Source: SIG603 sp963611165
GTDB taxonomy: Bacteria; Bacillota; Clostridia; Oscillospirales; Acutalibacteraceae
Assembly: GCA_963611165.1 (NCBI GenBank)
Contig: CAVDQG010000006.1
Span: forward strand, 1 to 64,000
Length of the DNA: 64,000 bases
Direction of reading: 5' to 3'
Shown here: piece after piece, positions 8,052 to 17,022 of the stretch
Position numbering within the stretch: the stretch's first letter is position 1
Layout: the number at the start of each line of letters is the position of its first letter
Made by a program: the position numbers and the translations under genes
The notes under the pieces: model-generated
Seen by the model: the letters and a program-made list of their open reading frames with translations, nothing else
What the model was told of the DNA's origin: nothing
Databases searched by the model: none

Positions 8052-8384
8052 ATGGAAGCAAAAGCAATACTTAAATATACCCGAATTTCTCCTCGTAAGG
8101 TTGGGATCGTTCTCGACCTTATCCGCGGCAAGGACACAGACCTTGCTATGGGTATTTTAAAGCACACACCTAAGGCAGCTTGCGAAGATCTCCAGAAGTT
8201 ACTCAAGAGCGCAATCGCAAATGCTGAGGTTAAAGAGATGGATACATCCAATCTCTATATTTCAAAGTGCTATGTCACTCCCGGCCCGATTCTCAAGAGA
8301 ATCAGACCAAGAGCTCAGGGCAGAGCATACAGAATTTTAAAGAGAACTTCTCACATCACAATCGTTGTGAGCGAGAAAGAATAA
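8052..8384 (+). CDS. rplV: 50S ribosomal protein L22
   Basis: 110 residues. Beta-hairpin protein lining the exit tunnel. The motif RISPRKVGIVLDLIRGK is at the start and the hairpin tip GRAYRILKRTSHITIVV near the end; macrolide-resistance changes occur in this hairpin in other species, and none can be judged here. Confidence 0.97.
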   Translation: MEAKAILKYTRISPRKVGIVLDLIRGKDTDLAMGILKHTPKAACEDLQKLLKSAIANAEVKEMDTSNLYISKCYVTPGPILKRIRPRAQGRAYRILKRTSHITIVVSEKE

Positions 8385-8405
8385 GCGGCGAGGAGGTAAA
8401 ATTTA

Positions 8406-9101
8406 ATGGGTCAGAAAGTAAATCCACACGGATACCGTGTAGGTGTTATTAAAGACTGGGATTCCCGCTGGTTCGCTAACAAGGCAACTTTCGGCGATAC
8501 ATTAGTTGAGGATTACAACCTCCGTAAGGTTCTTAAGAAGCAGCTTTACTCCGCAGGTGTTCCGAAGATTGAGATTGAGCGTGATTCTCAGAAGGTTAGA
8601 ATTCACATTCATTGCGCAAAGCCGGGTATGGTAATCGGCAAGGGTGGTCAGGAGATCGAGAAGCTTCGTGCACAGTGCGAAGAGATGCTCGGCAAGCCAT
8701 GCCTCATCAACATCGTTGAGGTTAAGAGACCTGACCTCGATGCTCAGCTCGTAGCAGAGAACATTGCTCAGCAGCTCGAGAAGAGAATTTCCTTCAGAAG
8801 AGCTATGAAGCAGTGCATCGGCAGAAGCATGCGTCTTGGCGCAAAGGGAATTAAGACTCAGTGCTCCGGTCGTCTCGGCGGCGCTGAAATCGCAAGAAGC
8901 GAGCAGTATCATGACGGTACTATTCCGCTTCAGACAATCAGAGCAGACATCGACTACGGTTTTGCTGAGGCTAACACAACCTACGGCAAGGTCGGCGTTA
9001 AGGTTTGGCTCTACAAGGGCGAGGTTCTCAACGTAGCTAACGATCGTCCTGAGCGTAGAAACAACAGAAGAAATAATCGCAAGGAAGGAGGCCGCAACTA
9101 A
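8406..9101 (+). CDS. rpsC: 30S ribosomal protein S3
   Basis: 231 residues. mRNA entry-site protein with a KH domain (GKGGQEIEKLRAQCEEM, about residues 80-96) and the C-terminal S3 domain. The last twenty residues are unusually rich in Arg and Asn (RPERRNNRRNNRKEGG), a disordered tail that resembles those of IF-2 and PNPase in this window. The stop codon overlaps the rplP start by one base. Confidence 0.97.
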   Translation: MGQKVNPHGYRVGVIKDWDSRWFANKATFGDTLVEDYNLRKVLKKQLYSAGVPKIEIERDSQKVRIHIHCAKPGMVIGKGGQEIEKLRAQCEEMLGKPCLINIVEVKRPDLDAQLVAENIAQQLEKRISFRRAMKQCIGRSMRLGAKGIKTQCSGRLGGAEIARSEQYHDGTIPLQTIRADIDYGFAEANTTYGKVGVKVWLYKGEVLNVANDRPERRNNRRNNRKEGGRN

Positions 9102-9520
9102 TGTTACTTCCAAAGAGAGTTAAATATCGTCGTGTCCATAGAGGCAGAATGACTGGTAAGGCTTACCGCGGAAACAAAGTTAACTACGGTGAGTTCGGTC
9201 TCCAGGCTCTTGAGCCGGCATGGATCACAGCAAACCAGATCGAGGCAGCCCGTGTTGCTATGACACGTTACTGCAAGCGTTTCGGTAAGGTTTGGATCAA
9301 GATCTTCCCGGATAAGCCTGTAACTCAGAAGCCGGCCGGTGTTCGAATGGGTTCCGGTAAAGGTGCTCCGGAGTACTGGGTAGCAGTAGTTAAGCCGGGC
9401 AGAGTTATGTTCGAGCTTGGCGGCGTCAGCGAGGAGACAGCAAGAGAGGCTCTTCGTCTCGCAGCTAACAAGCTTCCTATCAAGTGCAAATTTGTAACTA
9501 AAGAAGGACAGGAGGATTAA
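9101..9520 (+). CDS. rplP: 50S ribosomal protein L16
   Basis: 139 residues. Binds near the A-site tRNA. Begins MLLPKRVKYRRVHRGRM, and the segment RMGSGKGAPEYWVAVVKPGR is present. ATG lies in the stop codon of rpsC with AGGAGG upstream inside rpsC. Confidence 0.97.
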   Translation: MLLPKRVKYRRVHRGRMTGKAYRGNKVNYGEFGLQALEPAWITANQIEAARVAMTRYCKRFGKVWIKIFPDKPVTQKPAGVRMGSGKGAPEYWVAVVKPGRVMFELGGVSEETAREALRLAANKLPIKCKFVTKEGQED

Positions 9521-9525
9521 GAGTA

Positions 9526-9720
9526 ATGAAAGCTACAGAAATCAGAGAACTCACAAATGAAGAATTAGCTTCCAAGCTTAAGGAATTAAAAGCTGAGCTC
9601 TTTAACCTTCGTTTCCAGCTCGCTATCAATCAGCTCGATAACCCGATGCGTATAACAGCAGTTAAGAAGGACATCGCAAGAGTCAAGACTGTTATTCGCG
9701 AGAACGAGCTTAATGCTTAA
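9526..9720 (+). CDS. rpmC: 50S ribosomal protein L29
   Basis: 64 residues. Small two-helix protein near the tunnel exit. Recognised by LKELKAELFNLRFQLAINQL and the C-terminal IARVKTVIRE. It starts five bases after rplP. Confidence 0.96.
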   Translation: MKATEIRELTNEELASKLKELKAELFNLRFQLAINQLDNPMRITAVKKDIARVKTVIRENELNA

Positions 9721-9737
9721 GGAAGGAGGAGTTTAAA

Positions 9738-9998
9738 ATGAGCGAAAGAACATCAATGAGAAAGACACTCGTCGGTAAGGTAGTCAGCGACAAGATGGAC
9801 AAGACCGTCGTCGTTTCAATCGAGGACAGCGTTAAGCATCCTATGTACGGCAAGATCGTCAAGCGTACAGTTAAGTACAAGGCACACGATGAGAACAACG
9901 AGTGTGGAATCGGAGACCGCGTACGTATCATGGAGACTCGTCCTCTTTCCAAGGATAAGAGATGGCGTTTAGTTGAGATTATAGAGAAGGCCAAGTAA
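9738..9998 (+). CDS. rpsQ: 30S ribosomal protein S17
   Basis: 86 residues. Primary 16S rRNA binder with an OB fold. The motif KTVVVSIEDSVKHPMYGKI and the DRVRIMETRPLSKDKRW end are clear. AAGGAGG nine bases before the ATG. Confidence 0.97.
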   Translation: MSERTSMRKTLVGKVVSDKMDKTVVVSIEDSVKHPMYGKIVKRTVKYKAHDENNECGIGDRVRIMETRPLSKDKRWRLVEIIEKAK

Positions 9999-10051
9999 TT
10001 TTGGCGAAGAAACAAGAGTTATTTGGCTTTTAAGCAAAGGAGGAACTCACT

Positions 10052-10420
10052 GTGATTCAGCAGCAGACATACCTCAAGGTTGCCGATAATACCGGAGCTA
10101 AGGAGCTTATGTGCATAAGAGTTCTTGGCGGTACCGGCAGGAGGTACGCTAATATAGGTGACGTCGTAGTTGCTTCCGTTAAGAAGGCAGCACCCGGCGG
10201 CGTTGTAAAGAAGGGCGACGTTGTTAAGGCAGTTATCGTAAGATCAAAGTCCGGCGTTCGTCGTGAGGACGGTACATACATTCGTTTCGATGAGAATGCA
10301 GCCGTCATTATTAAGGAAGACAAAAACCCAAGGGGCACACGTATTTTTGGACCAGTCGCGAGAGAGCTTCGTGACCATGAGTATCTGAAAATCCTTTCAC
10401 TTGCTCCGGAAGTTCTTTAA
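10052..10420 (+). CDS. rplN: 50S ribosomal protein L14
   Basis: 122 residues. Forms the intersubunit bridge with 16S rRNA and binds RsfS. The start is GTG at 10052 (MIQQQTYLKVADNTGAKE), nine bases after AAAGGAGG. The family motif GGTGRRYANIGDVVVASVK is present. Confidence 0.97.
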   Translation: MIQQQTYLKVADNTGAKELMCIRVLGGTGRRYANIGDVVVASVKKAAPGGVVKKGDVVKAVIVRSKSGVRREDGTYIRFDENAAVIIKEDKNPRGTRIFGPVARELRDHEYLKILSLAPEVL

Positions 10421-10435
10421 TGGAGGTGTCAACAA

Positions 10436-10753
10436 ATGTCTAAGGTTCATGTAAAAACAGGTGACAACGTTGTAATCCTCGTTGGTAAGGATAGAGGCAA
10501 GCAGGGCAAGGTTCTTGCTGTTTCCCCGAAGGAGAGCAAGGTAATCGTAGAAGGCTGCAATATGGTCAGCAAGCACGTAAAGCCGAAGAGAATGGGCGAG
10601 CAGGGCGGCATTGTAAAGGCTGAGTCTGCAATCTATTCCTCAAAGGTTCAGATTGTTTGCCCACGCTGCGGCAAGGCTACAAGAGTTGCACACAAGATTC
10701 TTGAGGACGGCTCCAAGGAGCGTATCTGCAAGAAGTGCGGCGAGACACTGTAA
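10436..10753 (+). CDS. rplX: 50S ribosomal protein L24, zinc-ribbon form
   Basis: 105 residues. Assembly initiator with a KOW segment (GDNVVILVGKDRGKQGKVL). The C-terminal part carries Cys75, Cys78, Cys98 and Cys101 (CPRC and CKKC), a complete zinc ribbon that many L24 proteins lack. This is one of several zinc-dependent ribosomal proteins in the cluster, along with S14 and L36. Confidence 0.96.
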   Translation: MSKVHVKTGDNVVILVGKDRGKQGKVLAVSPKESKVIVEGCNMVSKHVKPKRMGEQGGIVKAESAIYSSKVQIVCPRCGKATRVAHKILEDGSKERICKKCGETL

Positions 10754-10769
10754 GGAGGACGTTTAAGAA

Positions 10770-11309
10770 ATGGCTAGACTTAAGGAAATGTACAAAGCTG
10801 AAGTCGCTCCTGCTCTTATGAAAAAGTTCTCTTATAAGAGTGTAATGGAGATTCCTAAGTTCGATAAGATTGTTATCAACGTAGGTGCCGGCGAAGCAAA
10901 AGACAACGCTAAGATCATCGACAACATCAGCGGCGATCTCGCAAAGATCACCGGTCAGAAGCCGATGGTTTGTAAGGCAAAGAAATCAGTTGCTAACTTT
11001 AAGATCAGAGAGGGTATGCCGATCGGTGTTAAGGTTACACTTCGCGGAGAGAAGATGTGGGAGTTCATGGACAGACTCTTCAACGTATCTCTTCCGAGAG
11101 TTCGTGACTTCAGAGGAATCAATCCTAATTCCTTCGATGGTCGCGGAAACTACAACATGGGTATCAAGGAGCAGCTCATTTTCCCTGAAATCGAGTACGA
11201 TAAGATCGACAAGGTTCGCGGAATGGACATCTGCTTCGTAACAACCGCAAATACAGACGAAGAGGCTCGTGAGCTCTTAACACTCATGGGTGCACCGTTT
11301 GAGAAGTAA
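10770..11309 (+). CDS. rplE: 50S ribosomal protein L5
   Basis: 179 residues. Binds 5S rRNA and contacts P-site tRNA. The family segment FRGINPNSFDGRGNYNMGIK is present around residues 112-131. Fourteen bases separate it from the next gene, rpsN. Confidence 0.97.
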   Translation: MARLKEMYKAEVAPALMKKFSYKSVMEIPKFDKIVINVGAGEAKDNAKIIDNISGDLAKITGQKPMVCKAKKSVANFKIREGMPIGVKVTLRGEKMWEFMDRLFNVSLPRVRDFRGINPNSFDGRGNYNMGIKEQLIFPEIEYDKIDKVRGMDICFVTTANTDEEARELLTLMGAPFEK

Positions 11310-11323
11310 GGAGGATATGCACT

Positions 11324-11509
11324 GTGGCAAAGACATCAATGAAAATCAAGCAGCAGAGAGATCAGAAGTTCTCTTCCAGAGAGTACAACAGATGTAAGAT
11401 CTGCGGCAGACCGCATGCCTACCTTAGAAAGTTTGGCATTTGCCGTATTTGCTTCCGTGAACTCGCTTATAAGGGCCAGATTCCGGGCGTCAAAAAGGCA
11501 AGCTGGTAA
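11324..11509 (+). CDS. rpsN: 30S ribosomal protein S14, type Z (zinc)
   Basis: 61 residues, the short zinc-binding form. Cys24, Cys27, Cys40 and Cys43 make the zinc site (CKIC, CRIC). GTG start at 11324, eleven bases after AAGGAGG; the protein begins MAKTSMKIK. No zinc-free paralogue is visible in this window. Confidence 0.97.
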   Translation: MAKTSMKIKQQRDQKFSSREYNRCKICGRPHAYLRKFGICRICFRELAYKGQIPGVKKASW

Positions 11510-11532
11510 GAAAGCAAAAGGAGGACAAAATC

Positions 11533-11931
11533 ATGCAGATTACAGATCCAATCGCAGATCTGCTTACCCGTATTCGCAACGCTTTGTCAGCGAAGCATGA
11601 TACTGTTACAGTTCCTGCTTCTAACATGAAGAAGGCTATCTGCCAGATTCTTGTTGACGAGGGATACATCAAGGGCTTTACAGTTGAAGAAGACGGCAAG
11701 CAGGGTATCATCACAATCAATCTTAAGTATGCACAGGGCAAAGAGGCTGTTATTAAGGGACTCAAGAGAGTTTCCAAGCCCGGCCTTCGCATCTATTCAA
11801 ATGCAGAAGAGCTTCCGAGAGTTATGAAGGGCCTCGGTATCGCAATCATCTCTACTTCCAAGGGCGTCATGACAGACCGTGAGGCTAGAAAGCAGAATGT
11901 TGGCGGCGAAGTTCTCGCATTCATCTGGTAA
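11533..11931 (+). CDS. rpsH: 30S ribosomal protein S8
   Basis: 132 residues. Central-domain 16S binder; in E. coli it also represses the spc operon. Begins MQITDPIADLLTRIRNA and ends with the family motif STSKGVMTDREARKQNVGGE. AAAGGAGG before the ATG. Confidence 0.97.
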   Translation: MQITDPIADLLTRIRNALSAKHDTVTVPASNMKKAICQILVDEGYIKGFTVEEDGKQGIITINLKYAQGKEAVIKGLKRVSKPGLRIYSNAEELPRVMKGLGIAIISTSKGVMTDREARKQNVGGEVLAFIW

Positions 11932-11951
11932 TTGAAGGGAGGGGCAATAAC

Positions 11952-12494
11952 ATGTCTAGAATTGGAAGAAAACCTATAAATATTCCCGCAGGCGTTGAGG
12001 TAAAGGTCGACGGTTCTGTTGTTACTGTTAAGGGTCCTAAGGGCACACTTACACAGAAGTTCAACTCTAAGATGAACATAGCAGTTGAGGGCACAGAGAT
12101 TATTGTTTCAAGACCCGACGATTCTAAGGAGAGCAAGTCTCTTCACGGACTCACAAGAACACTTATTGCTAACATGGTAACAGGTGTTACAGAGGAGTTT
12201 AAGAAGGAGCTTGAGGTTAACGGCGTTGGTTACCGTGTAGCAAAGAAGGGCAATGTCCTTGAGATGACACTCGGTTATTCACACCTCGTTAACGTAAGCG
12301 AGACAGAGGACATCAAGATTGATGTTCCTGCTCCGAACAAGATCATCATCCATGGTCCTGACAAGCAGAAGGTTGGTCAGTTCGCAGCTGAGGTTCGCGA
12401 GAAGAGACCGCCGGAGCCATATAAGGGCAAGGGTATTAAGTATGTCGACGAAGTTATCCGTCGCAAAGAAGGTAAAGCCGGTAAGGGCAAATAA
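11952..12494 (+). CDS. rplF: 50S ribosomal protein L6
   Basis: 180 residues, two repeated L6 domains. Sits near the GTPase-factor site. Begins MSRIGRKPINIPAGVEV; the C-terminal signature REKRPPEPYKGKGIKYVDE is intact. AGGGAGGGG lies before the ATG. Confidence 0.97.
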   Translation: MSRIGRKPINIPAGVEVKVDGSVVTVKGPKGTLTQKFNSKMNIAVEGTEIIVSRPDDSKESKSLHGLTRTLIANMVTGVTEEFKKELEVNGVGYRVAKKGNVLEMTLGYSHLVNVSETEDIKIDVPAPNKIIIHGPDKQKVGQFAAEVREKRPPEPYKGKGIKYVDEVIRRKEGKAGKGK

Positions 12495-12512
12495 GATAGG
12501 AGAGTGTTTTAA

Positions 12513-12872
12513 ATGGTTTCAAAGGCTGATAAGAATGCAGCAAGACTTCGCCGCCATAAGAGAGTTCGCGGCAAGATTTCTGGCACAGCAGAAAGACCTC
12601 GCCTTAATGTCTACCGTTCATCCGCTAACATCTATGCCCAGATTATCGACGATACTAAGGGCGTAACACTCGTATCCGCATCTACAGTAGAGAAGGATTT
12701 TGAGGGTAACGGAAGCAACAAGGTCGCTGCTAAGAAGGTTGGCGAGACAATCGCTAAGAGAGCAATCGAGAAGGGCATCACAGATGTCGTATTCGATCGT
12801 GGTGGCTACATATTCCATGGCCGTGTCGCAGAGCTGGCCGCTGGCGCCCGTGAGGGTGGCCTCAACTTCTAA
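12513..12872 (+). CDS. rplR: 50S ribosomal protein L18
   Basis: 119 residues. Carries 5S rRNA into the large subunit together with L5. The motif RPRLNVYRSSANIYAQIIDD and the end FDRGGYIFHGRVAELA are present. Twelve bases before rpsE. Confidence 0.97.
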   Translation: MVSKADKNAARLRRHKRVRGKISGTAERPRLNVYRSSANIYAQIIDDTKGVTLVSASTVEKDFEGNGSNKVAAKKVGETIAKRAIEKGITDVVFDRGGYIFHGRVAELAAGAREGGLNF

Positions 12873-12884
12873 TAGGAGGATATT

Positions 12885-13385
12885 ATGGCTAGTAAAATTG
12901 ACGCAAGTGCATTAGAATTAAAAGAAAACGTAGTTGCTATCAACCGTGTTTCTAAGACTGTCAAGGGTGGTCGTATCTATAAGTTCGCTGCTCTCGTAGT
13001 TGTAGGAGACGGAAACGGCACTGTAGGTTTCGGTATCGGTAAGTCAGGAGAAGTTCCGGACGCTATCCGTAAGGGTATTGAGGATGCTAAGAAGAACCTC
13101 ATCAAGGTTTCTCTCAAGGGCACAACAATTCCTCACGAGATCATCGGCGAGTTCGGTGCAGGTAAGGTTCTTCTTAAGCCTGCTGCTCCAGGTACCGGTG
13201 TTATCGCAGGCGGCGCAGTTCGTGCTGTTGTTGACTGCGTAGGTATCACTGATATCAGAACTAAGGTTTTGAGAACAAACAACCCATGCAACGTTGTTCG
13301 TGCAACTCTTGAGGGACTTAACGCTCTTCGCTCTGCTGAAGAGGTTGCTGCAATCCGTGGCAAGTCCGTTAAAGAGATTTTATAA
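12885..13385 (+). CDS. rpsE: 30S ribosomal protein S5
   Basis: 166 residues. Helicase and fidelity protein at the mRNA entry. The N-terminal dsRNA-binding-like part and the motif GNGTVGFGIGKSGEVPDAI are clear, as is the C-terminal AVVDCVGITDIRTKVL. TAGGAGG precedes the ATG. Confidence 0.97.
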   Translation: MASKIDASALELKENVVAINRVSKTVKGGRIYKFAALVVVGDGNGTVGFGIGKSGEVPDAIRKGIEDAKKNLIKVSLKGTTIPHEIIGEFGAGKVLLKPAAPGTGVIAGGAVRAVVDCVGITDIRTKVLRTNNPCNVVRATLEGLNALRSAEEVAAIRGKSVKEIL

Positions 13386-13402
13386 TAAGGAGGCTGCAAA
13401 TT

Positions 13403-13570
13403 ATGGAAATTACTCTTGTTAAAAGCTTAATCGGCGCCAAGAAAGATCAGATTGCAACCGCCTATTCACTCGGTCTTAAGAAGATCGGTGACAAGACTGA
13501 GCAGCCTGATAACGCTCAGACAGCCGGTAAGGTGCACAAGATTGTTCACCTTGTTAAGGTAACAAAGTAA
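13403..13570 (+). CDS. rpmD: 50S ribosomal protein L30
   Basis: A 55-residue gene between rpsE and rplO, exactly where L30 lies in this operon. It starts MEITLVKSLIGAKKDQ and contains the L30 pattern LGLKKIGDKTEQPDN. AAGGAGG lies ten bases before the ATG, and rplO follows after 16 bases. Confidence 0.95.
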   Translation: MEITLVKSLIGAKKDQIATAYSLGLKKIGDKTEQPDNAQTAGKVHKIVHLVKVTK

Positions 13571-13586
13571 GGGGAGGTGCACTAAT

Positions 13587-14027
13587 ATGAAACTTAACGA
13601 GCTTACAAAGGTACCCGGTTCAACAACCAAGGCTAAGAGAATCGGCAGAGGTTACGGTTCCGGTAACGGTAAGACAGCTGGTAAGGGACATAAGGGTCAG
13701 AAGGCCAGAGCAGGTCACGGATTCCGTCCGGGCTTCGAAGGCGGCCAGATGCCTCTCCAGAGAAGAATCCCGAAGAGAGGATTCAACAATATCTTCGCTG
13801 AGGATTGGACAGCTATCAACGTAGCAGATCTCGAGGTTTTCGAGAACGGCGCAACAGTAGATGTAGCTGCTCTTGCTGAAGCAGGTATCGTAAGAAGAAA
13901 TGCAAAAAATGTTAAGGTTCTTTCCAACGGCGAACTCACAAAGTCACTTACTGTTAAGGTTGGTGCTTATTCCGAGGCTGCAAAGGCTAAGATTGAGGCA
14001 GCAGGAGGAAAGGCTGAGGTGATCTAA
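13587..14027 (+). CDS. rplO: 50S ribosomal protein L15
   Basis: 146 residues. Late-assembly protein reaching into 23S rRNA. The glycine/lysine-rich start GRGYGSGNGKTAGKGHKGQK and the signature FEGGQMPLQRRIPKRGF are intact. Its stop is one base before the GTG of secY. Confidence 0.97.
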   Translation: MKLNELTKVPGSTTKAKRIGRGYGSGNGKTAGKGHKGQKARAGHGFRPGFEGGQMPLQRRIPKRGFNNIFAEDWTAINVADLEVFENGATVDVAALAEAGIVRRNAKNVKVLSNGELTKSLTVKVGAYSEAAKAKIEAAGGKAEVI

Positions 14028-14028
14028 G

Positions 14029-15342
14029 GTGTTTAACACACTAAGAAATGCTTGGAAAATTCCAGACCTCAGAAAAAAACTCCTTTTCACTATTTTGATT
14101 ATCGTAGCTTTCAGATTCGGTTCCGTTGTTCCGGTTCCGTTCCTGAATGCTTCCGCTCTTAACGAACTCATGCAGTCCGTTAACGAGAGCGGTACTGCTC
14201 TCGGTTATATCAACATGCTCACAGGTGGTGCGTTCTCATACGCAACCCTGTTTGCACTCGGTATTACCCCGTACATTAACTCTTCCATCATTGTTCAGTT
14301 GCTCACAGTCGCTATTCCGGCTCTTGAGAAGCTTGCAAAAGAGGGAGAGGAAGGCAGAAAGAAGATCGCCGCTATTACAAGATATGTAACAGTCGGTTTA
14401 GGTCTTATCCAGGGTACTGCTTATTACTTCTACCTCAAGAACAGCGGCATCACCGTTTATTCAACAGGTTTCAGCGCAGTATTCACAGGAATTGTTATCA
14501 TCCTCACATTCACAGCGGGCTCAGCTCTTATCATGTGGATGGGTGAGCAGATAAACCAGTATGGTGTGGGCAATGGTATCTCCATCATACTTTTCGCAGG
14601 TATTGTTTCAAGACTTCCTTCAACCTGCTCTCAGCTCTGGACATACTTCAAGGCTGCTTTGGACGATCCGTCGAACTACGGCAAGTACTTCGTATTTGCT
14701 CCACTGTTCATCGTTCTCTTCCTCGCAGTTATTTGGATTATCGTTTTCATGAACGACGCAGAGAGAAGAATTCCGATTCAGTACGCAAAGAAGGTAGTCG
14801 GCAGAAAGATGTACGGCGGCCAGAGCTCTCACTTACCTATTAAGGTAACAATGAGCGGCGTTATGCCAATCATCTTCGCTTCAGCTATCCTCTCTATTCC
14901 AAGCACAATTCAGCTGTTTGTTACACCGACATCCGGCTTCTGGAAGGCATTCTTCAATGCGTTCTCCTCTACCGGCTGGCTCTACTCGGTTCTTTACTTC
15001 TTATTCATCATTGTATTTGCTTATTTCTACATGAGCATTCAGTACAATCCGATTGAGATTGCAAACAACCTGAGAACAAACAACGGTACTATTCCGGGCA
15101 TCAGACCGGGCAGACCGACAGCTGAGTTTATCAGCAAGATCCTCGCAAAGGTAACACTCATCGGAGCTTTGTTCCTTGCAGTTATAGCTATCGTTCCTAT
15201 TATCTACGGTAACATCACAAGCATGGGCAGAATGTCCATGGGCGGTACATCCGTCATCATCATGGTTGGTGTTGCTCTTGAGACCACAAAGCAAATTGAA
15301 TCTCAGATGATGATGCGTCATTATAAGGGATTCCTTGACTAA
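14029..15342 (+). CDS. secY: Protein translocase subunit SecY
   Basis: 437 residues, ten hydrophobic membrane segments expected. Forms the SecYEG channel. GTG start at 14029, one base after rplO, with GGAGGAAAGGCTGAGGTG upstream inside rplO. The cytoplasmic-loop region FMNDAERRIPIQYAKKVVG and the segment GTIPGIRPGRPT are typical of SecY. Encoded in the ribosomal operon as in most bacteria. Confidence 0.97.
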   Translation: MFNTLRNAWKIPDLRKKLLFTILIIVAFRFGSVVPVPFLNASALNELMQSVNESGTALGYINMLTGGAFSYATLFALGITPYINSSIIVQLLTVAIPALEKLAKEGEEGRKKIAAITRYVTVGLGLIQGTAYYFYLKNSGITVYSTGFSAVFTGIVIILTFTAGSALIMWMGEQINQYGVGNGISIILFAGIVSRLPSTCSQLWTYFKAALDDPSNYGKYFVFAPLFIVLFLAVIWIIVFMNDAERRIPIQYAKKVVGRKMYGGQSSHLPIKVTMSGVMPIIFASAILSIPSTIQLFVTPTSGFWKAFFNAFSSTGWLYSVLYFLFIIVFAYFYMSIQYNPIEIANNLRTNNGTIPGIRPGRPTAEFISKILAKVTLIGALFLAVIAIVPIIYGNITSMGRMSMGGTSVIIMVGVALETTKQIESQMMMRHYKGFLD

Positions 15343-15363
15343 TGAGGAGTTTAGTAGTATAAT

Positions 15364-15996
15364 ATGAAGCTGATCCTTTTAGGTGCTCCGGGAGCCGGTA
15401 AAGGCACCCAGGCAGAGAAAATCTGCGAAGCATATAAAATACCAACAATTTCAACAGGTAATATTCTCCGTGCAGCGCTGAAGAGCGGCTCAGAGATCGG
15501 ACTTAAGGCTAAATCCTATATGGAGTCCGGAGCTTTGGTTCCCGATGAGGTTCTCATCGAGATCATCAAGGACAGATTAGCCGAGAAAGACTGCGAGAAT
15601 GGTTTCATCCTCGACGGTTTCCCAAGAACGATCCCTCAGGCCGAGGCTCTGGATTCCATGGGCGTGGCTATCGACAAGTGCCTCAATATTGAGGTTGCTG
15701 ACGATGCGATCGTCGCAAGAATGTCCGGACGCCGTGTCTGTGAGAAGTGCGGTGCTTCTTATCACGTAATGTTTAAGAAGCCTTGCAAAGAAGGAATCTG
15801 TGATTCCTGTGGCGGCACCCTTGTTCAGCGTAAGGATGATGAAGAATCAACTGTTCTTGCAAGACTCAAAAACTATCACAGTCAGACTGAGCCTCTTAAG
15901 AACTATTATGAGAAGCAGGGCAAATTGGTTTCCGTTGAGGGCACAGGCTCTATAGAGGAGATCACTAAGGCTTGCTTGAAGGCACTCGAGGCATAA
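15364..15996 (+). CDS. adk: Adenylate kinase, zinc-lid form
   Basis: 210 residues. Interconverts ATP + AMP and 2 ADP in the cytoplasm. P-loop GAPGAGKGT at residues 7-15, the AMP-site DGFPRT at 84-89, and a zinc-binding lid with Cys126, Cys129, Cys146 and Cys149, the form common in Firmicutes. The spacing to map is one base (TAAAATG). Confidence 0.97.
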   Translation: MKLILLGAPGAGKGTQAEKICEAYKIPTISTGNILRAALKSGSEIGLKAKSYMESGALVPDEVLIEIIKDRLAEKDCENGFILDGFPRTIPQAEALDSMGVAIDKCLNIEVADDAIVARMSGRRVCEKCGASYHVMFKKPCKEGICDSCGGTLVQRKDDEESTVLARLKNYHSQTEPLKNYYEKQGKLVSVEGTGSIEEITKACLKALEA

Positions 15997-15997
15997 A

Positions 15998-16753
15998 ATG
16001 ATTATTCTTAAGACCAGTCGTGAACTTGCACTGATGAGAGAAGCCGGAAGGATCTCTCAGAGAGCTTTAATGCTCGGCGGTGAGGCTGTGGAACCCGGGG
16101 TTTCCACCTGGGAAATAGATAAGATAATTCGCGAGTATATCGAGAAGTCGGGCGCTAAGCCCAACTTTCTCGGTTACGGCGATTTTCCCGCAAGTGCTTG
16201 CATTTCAGTTAATGACACAGTCATCCACGGCATACCATCCAAAAAGCAAATCCTCAAAAAAGGCGACATCGTTTCCATCGATACGGGAGCTATCATAAAC
16301 GGCTTCAACGGTGACAACGCTTGGACCTTTGCTTGCGGTGAAGTAAGCGAAGAGGCACAGAAGCTTATGGATACAACGAGAGAAGCACTGTTCAAAGGCA
16401 TCGAGCAGGCCCGTCCCGGTAACAGGGTGGGTGACATCGGTCACGCAGTGCAGGAGTATGTCGAAGCTCGCGGTTACTCGGTTGTACGAGATTTTGTCGG
16501 CCACGGAGTAGGCGCAAAGCTACATGAAGACCCCAGCGTTCCGAATTACGGAACAGCAGGTAGGGGCGTTCGACTTCTGCCGGGCATGGTAATCGCCATT
16601 GAACCCATGGTCAACGTCGGAGATTTCAGAGTAAAAGTTCTGAATGACGGATGGACCACAAAAACTATCGACGGAAAACTGGCTGCCCACTTTGAGCATA
16701 CAATAGCCATTACAACAAACGGACCCGTTATTTTAACAAATGCGGACGATTGA
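15998..16753 (+). CDS. map: Methionine aminopeptidase, type I
   Basis: 251 residues. Removes the initiator Met from new proteins. The two-metal site residues Asp95, Asp106, His169, Glu202 and Glu233, plus the substrate His78, are all visible. It lies directly after adk and overlaps no gene if the KOW protein starts at 16762. Confidence 0.97.
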   Translation: MIILKTSRELALMREAGRISQRALMLGGEAVEPGVSTWEIDKIIREYIEKSGAKPNFLGYGDFPASACISVNDTVIHGIPSKKQILKKGDIVSIDTGAIINGFNGDNAWTFACGEVSEEAQKLMDTTREALFKGIEQARPGNRVGDIGHAVQEYVEARGYSVVRDFVGHGVGAKLHEDPSVPNYGTAGRGVRLLPGMVIAIEPMVNVGDFRVKVLNDGWTTKTIDGKLAAHFEHTIAITTNGPVILTNADD

Positions 16754-16761
16754 GGTGGCAC

Positions 16762-17022
16762 GTGTTTCAAAGAGGACAATTAGTTTTGTCTAAAGCAGGT
16801 AAAGAAAAGGATAATTTTTTGGTCGTTGTCGGCACCGAGGGAAAGATGCTCAGACTTGCGGACGGCAAGAGAAGAACCCTTGAAAAGCCTAAGCTCAAGA
16901 AAGATATTCATGTTCAAGGCACGAATATCTTTTTAAATGAAGAGCAGCTTATGACAGACAAGAAGATAAGAAATGCGTTAAAGGATCATAACGCAAAGGT
17001 TAATGGAGGATATAATGTCTAG
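16762..17022 (+). CDS. KOW-domain RNA-binding protein (L14e-like)
   Basis: 86 residues with a GTG start at 16762, preceded by GAGGTGG. An upstream TTG inside the map stop would add four residues, less likely. The opening QRGQLVLSKAGKEKDNFLVVV is a KOW fold as in the ribosomal L14e-like proteins that Clostridia carry between map and infA. Its end overlaps infA by eight bases, so the two are coupled. Likely a ribosome or rRNA accessory factor; the role is not established. Confidence 0.82.
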   Translation: MFQRGQLVLSKAGKEKDNFLVVVGTEGKMLRLADGKRRTLEKPKLKKDIHVQGTNIFLNEEQLMTDKKIRNALKDHNAKVNGGYNV